Part shown: one piece after another, positions 62,671 through 64,000 of the stretch
Numbering within the stretch: position 1 is the stretch's first letter
Layout: each line of letters starts with the position of its first letter
From: an uncultured Alphaproteobacteria bacterium
GTDB taxonomy: Bacteria; Pseudomonadota; Alphaproteobacteria; HIMB59; GCA-002718135
Direction: 5' to 3'
DNA: 64,000 nt
NCBI GenBank assembly: GCA_902621855.1
Contig: CACNNQ010000001.1
Coordinates: forward strand, 248,001 to 312,000
Notes under the pieces: generated by a model
The model's input: only the letters and a program-made list of their open reading frames with translations
Databases searched by the model: none
Told to the model about the DNA's origin: nothing
Made by a program: the position numbers and the translations under genes

Positions 62671-64000
62671 ATGGCAACCTCAATTATATTTTTACCTCTA
62701 CTTGGTTTTCTTTTTTGTTTTTTGCTAGGTAAACAGTTCCACTATAAGATTCATCAAATATCAACAACTTCAATTCTTTTTCTTTGCGCATTATTTTCTT
62801 GGATAATATTCATTCAGTTTATTAATAATAAGGAAACTGAAACAATCTTTATTCTTAACTGGATTACTTCTGGAAACTTTATTGTTGATTGGTCAATAAG
62901 ATTAGACACGTTAACTGCCGTAATGTTCATTGTGGTTACAACTGTTTCCGCTTGTGTTCACTTATATTCAATAGGTTATATGGAAGAAGATCCATCAAAA
63001 ATAAGATTTATGGGCTATCTAAGCTTATTTACTTTTTTTATGCTTGTGCTTGTATCAAGTAATAACTTGTTGCAAATGTTTTTTGGTTGGGAGGGTGTTG
63101 GACTAGCCTCATATTTATTAATTGGTTTTTGGCACCATAAAGACTCAGCCAACAAAGCTGCTATAAAAGCATTTGTCGTAAATAGAGTTGGAGATTTTGG
63201 ATACGCAATTGGAATTGCAGGAATTTTTTACATTTTTGGTACGATAAGTTTCGACAGTATATTTGAGCAAGTGGATCAATTTAGTGAGCATCAAATTCAA
63301 TTCCTTTCATTTAGTTTACCAACTTTAGATTTTTTATGTTTTCTTTTATTTATAGGAGCAATGGGTAAATCTGCCCAATTAGGTTTACACACATGGCTGC
63401 CAGATGCTATGGAAGGACCTACTCCTGTTTCTGCGCTAATACATGCTGCAACAATGGTAACAGCTGGCGTATTTTTAGTTGCAAGAATGAGTCCTCTTTA
63501 TGAGTTTGCTGCATTTACTAATTTATTCATTACTTTTGTAGGCGCGGCTACAGCTATTTTTGCCGCCTCTATAGCCTTAACACAAAATGATATTAAACGA
63601 GTCATTGCATATTCAACATGTAGTCAATTAGGATATATGTTTTTCGCAGCTGGTGTAGGTGCTTATAATGCATCAATATTTCACTTAACAACCCATGCCT
63701 TTTTTAAAGCTCTTCTATTTCTTTCTGCAGGTTCTGTAATTCACGCAATGCATCATGAACAGGATATGAGAAAAATGGGCGGACTTTTCAAAAAAATACC
63801 TTTTACCGCTACAATGATGTGGATTGGATCTCTTGCAATTATTGGTTTCCCGTATCTATCTGGCTACTATTCAAAAGAAAGTATTTTAGAAAATGCTTTC
63901 TATGCATCAAATGGAATTGCATATTTTGCATATTTAGTAGGTATTTTAACTGCTCTACTTACAGCTTTTTATTCATGGAGATTATTATTTCTAACATTTC
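62671..64000 (+). CDS. nuoL: NADH-quinone oxidoreductase subunit L, truncated by window end
   Basis: ATG at 62671 and open to the window end; encodes [60 protein letters not shown]. Confidence 0.96.
   Translation, partial: MATSIIFLPLLGFLFCFLLGKQFHYKIHQISTTSILFLCALFSWIIFIQFINNKETETIFILNWITSGNFIVDWSIRLDTLTAVMFIVVTTVSACVHLYSIGYMEEDPSKIRFMGYLSLFTFFMLVLVSSNNLLQMFFGWEGVGLASYLLIGFWHHKDSANKAAIKAFVVNRVGDFGYAIGIAGIFYIFGTISFDSIFEQVDQFSEHQIQFLSFSLPTLDFLCFLLFIGAMGKSAQLGLHTWLPDAMEGPTPVSALIHAATMVTAGVFLVARMSPLYEFAAFTNLFITFVGAATAIFAASIALTQNDIKRVIAYSTCSQLGYMFFAAGVGAYNASIFHLTTHAFFKALLFLSAGSVIHAMHHEQDMRKMGGLFKKIPFTATMMWIGSLAIIGFPYLSGYYSKESILENAFYASNGIAYFAYLVGILTALLTAFYSWRLLFLTF

Overview
AT-rich, gene-dense chromosomal window, probably from a streamlined marine alphaproteobacterium (inferred from gene content and order; taxonomy not tested). 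It is mostly housekeeping and metabolic genes. Left to right: HAD and glycerol-3-phosphate genes; an AglEFGK-like sugar ABC transporter operon with ThuA and Gfo/Idh genes and a divergent LacI regulator; ugd/phosphomannomutase; dacA; clpS-clpA; assorted metabolic genes; mntR plus a putative Mn transporter; murA-hisG-hisD-infA-yacG; orphan amino-acid permeases; iolE; glpK; parE; a glnB-glnA locus; tig-clpP-clpX-lon-hupB; and a nuoA-L operon that runs off the right edge. There are six tRNAs. No CRISPR array, prophage, transposon or obvious defence system was seen. The best non-coding signal is two tandem copies of a motif matching the glnA RNA (glutamine riboswitch) between glnB and glnA. Other leads are a MntR-like box between mntR and the transporter, a perfect LacI-type palindrome in the agl divergent region, a stable hairpin between the binding-protein and permease genes, an apparently C-terminally truncated GlpD followed by a structured region with a 17-codon ORF, and several small ORFs missing from the supplied track (DUF2256-like, YacG-like, a 44-aa basic protein, a 38-aa membrane peptide). 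I did not find convincing evidence of a wholly new multi-gene system.
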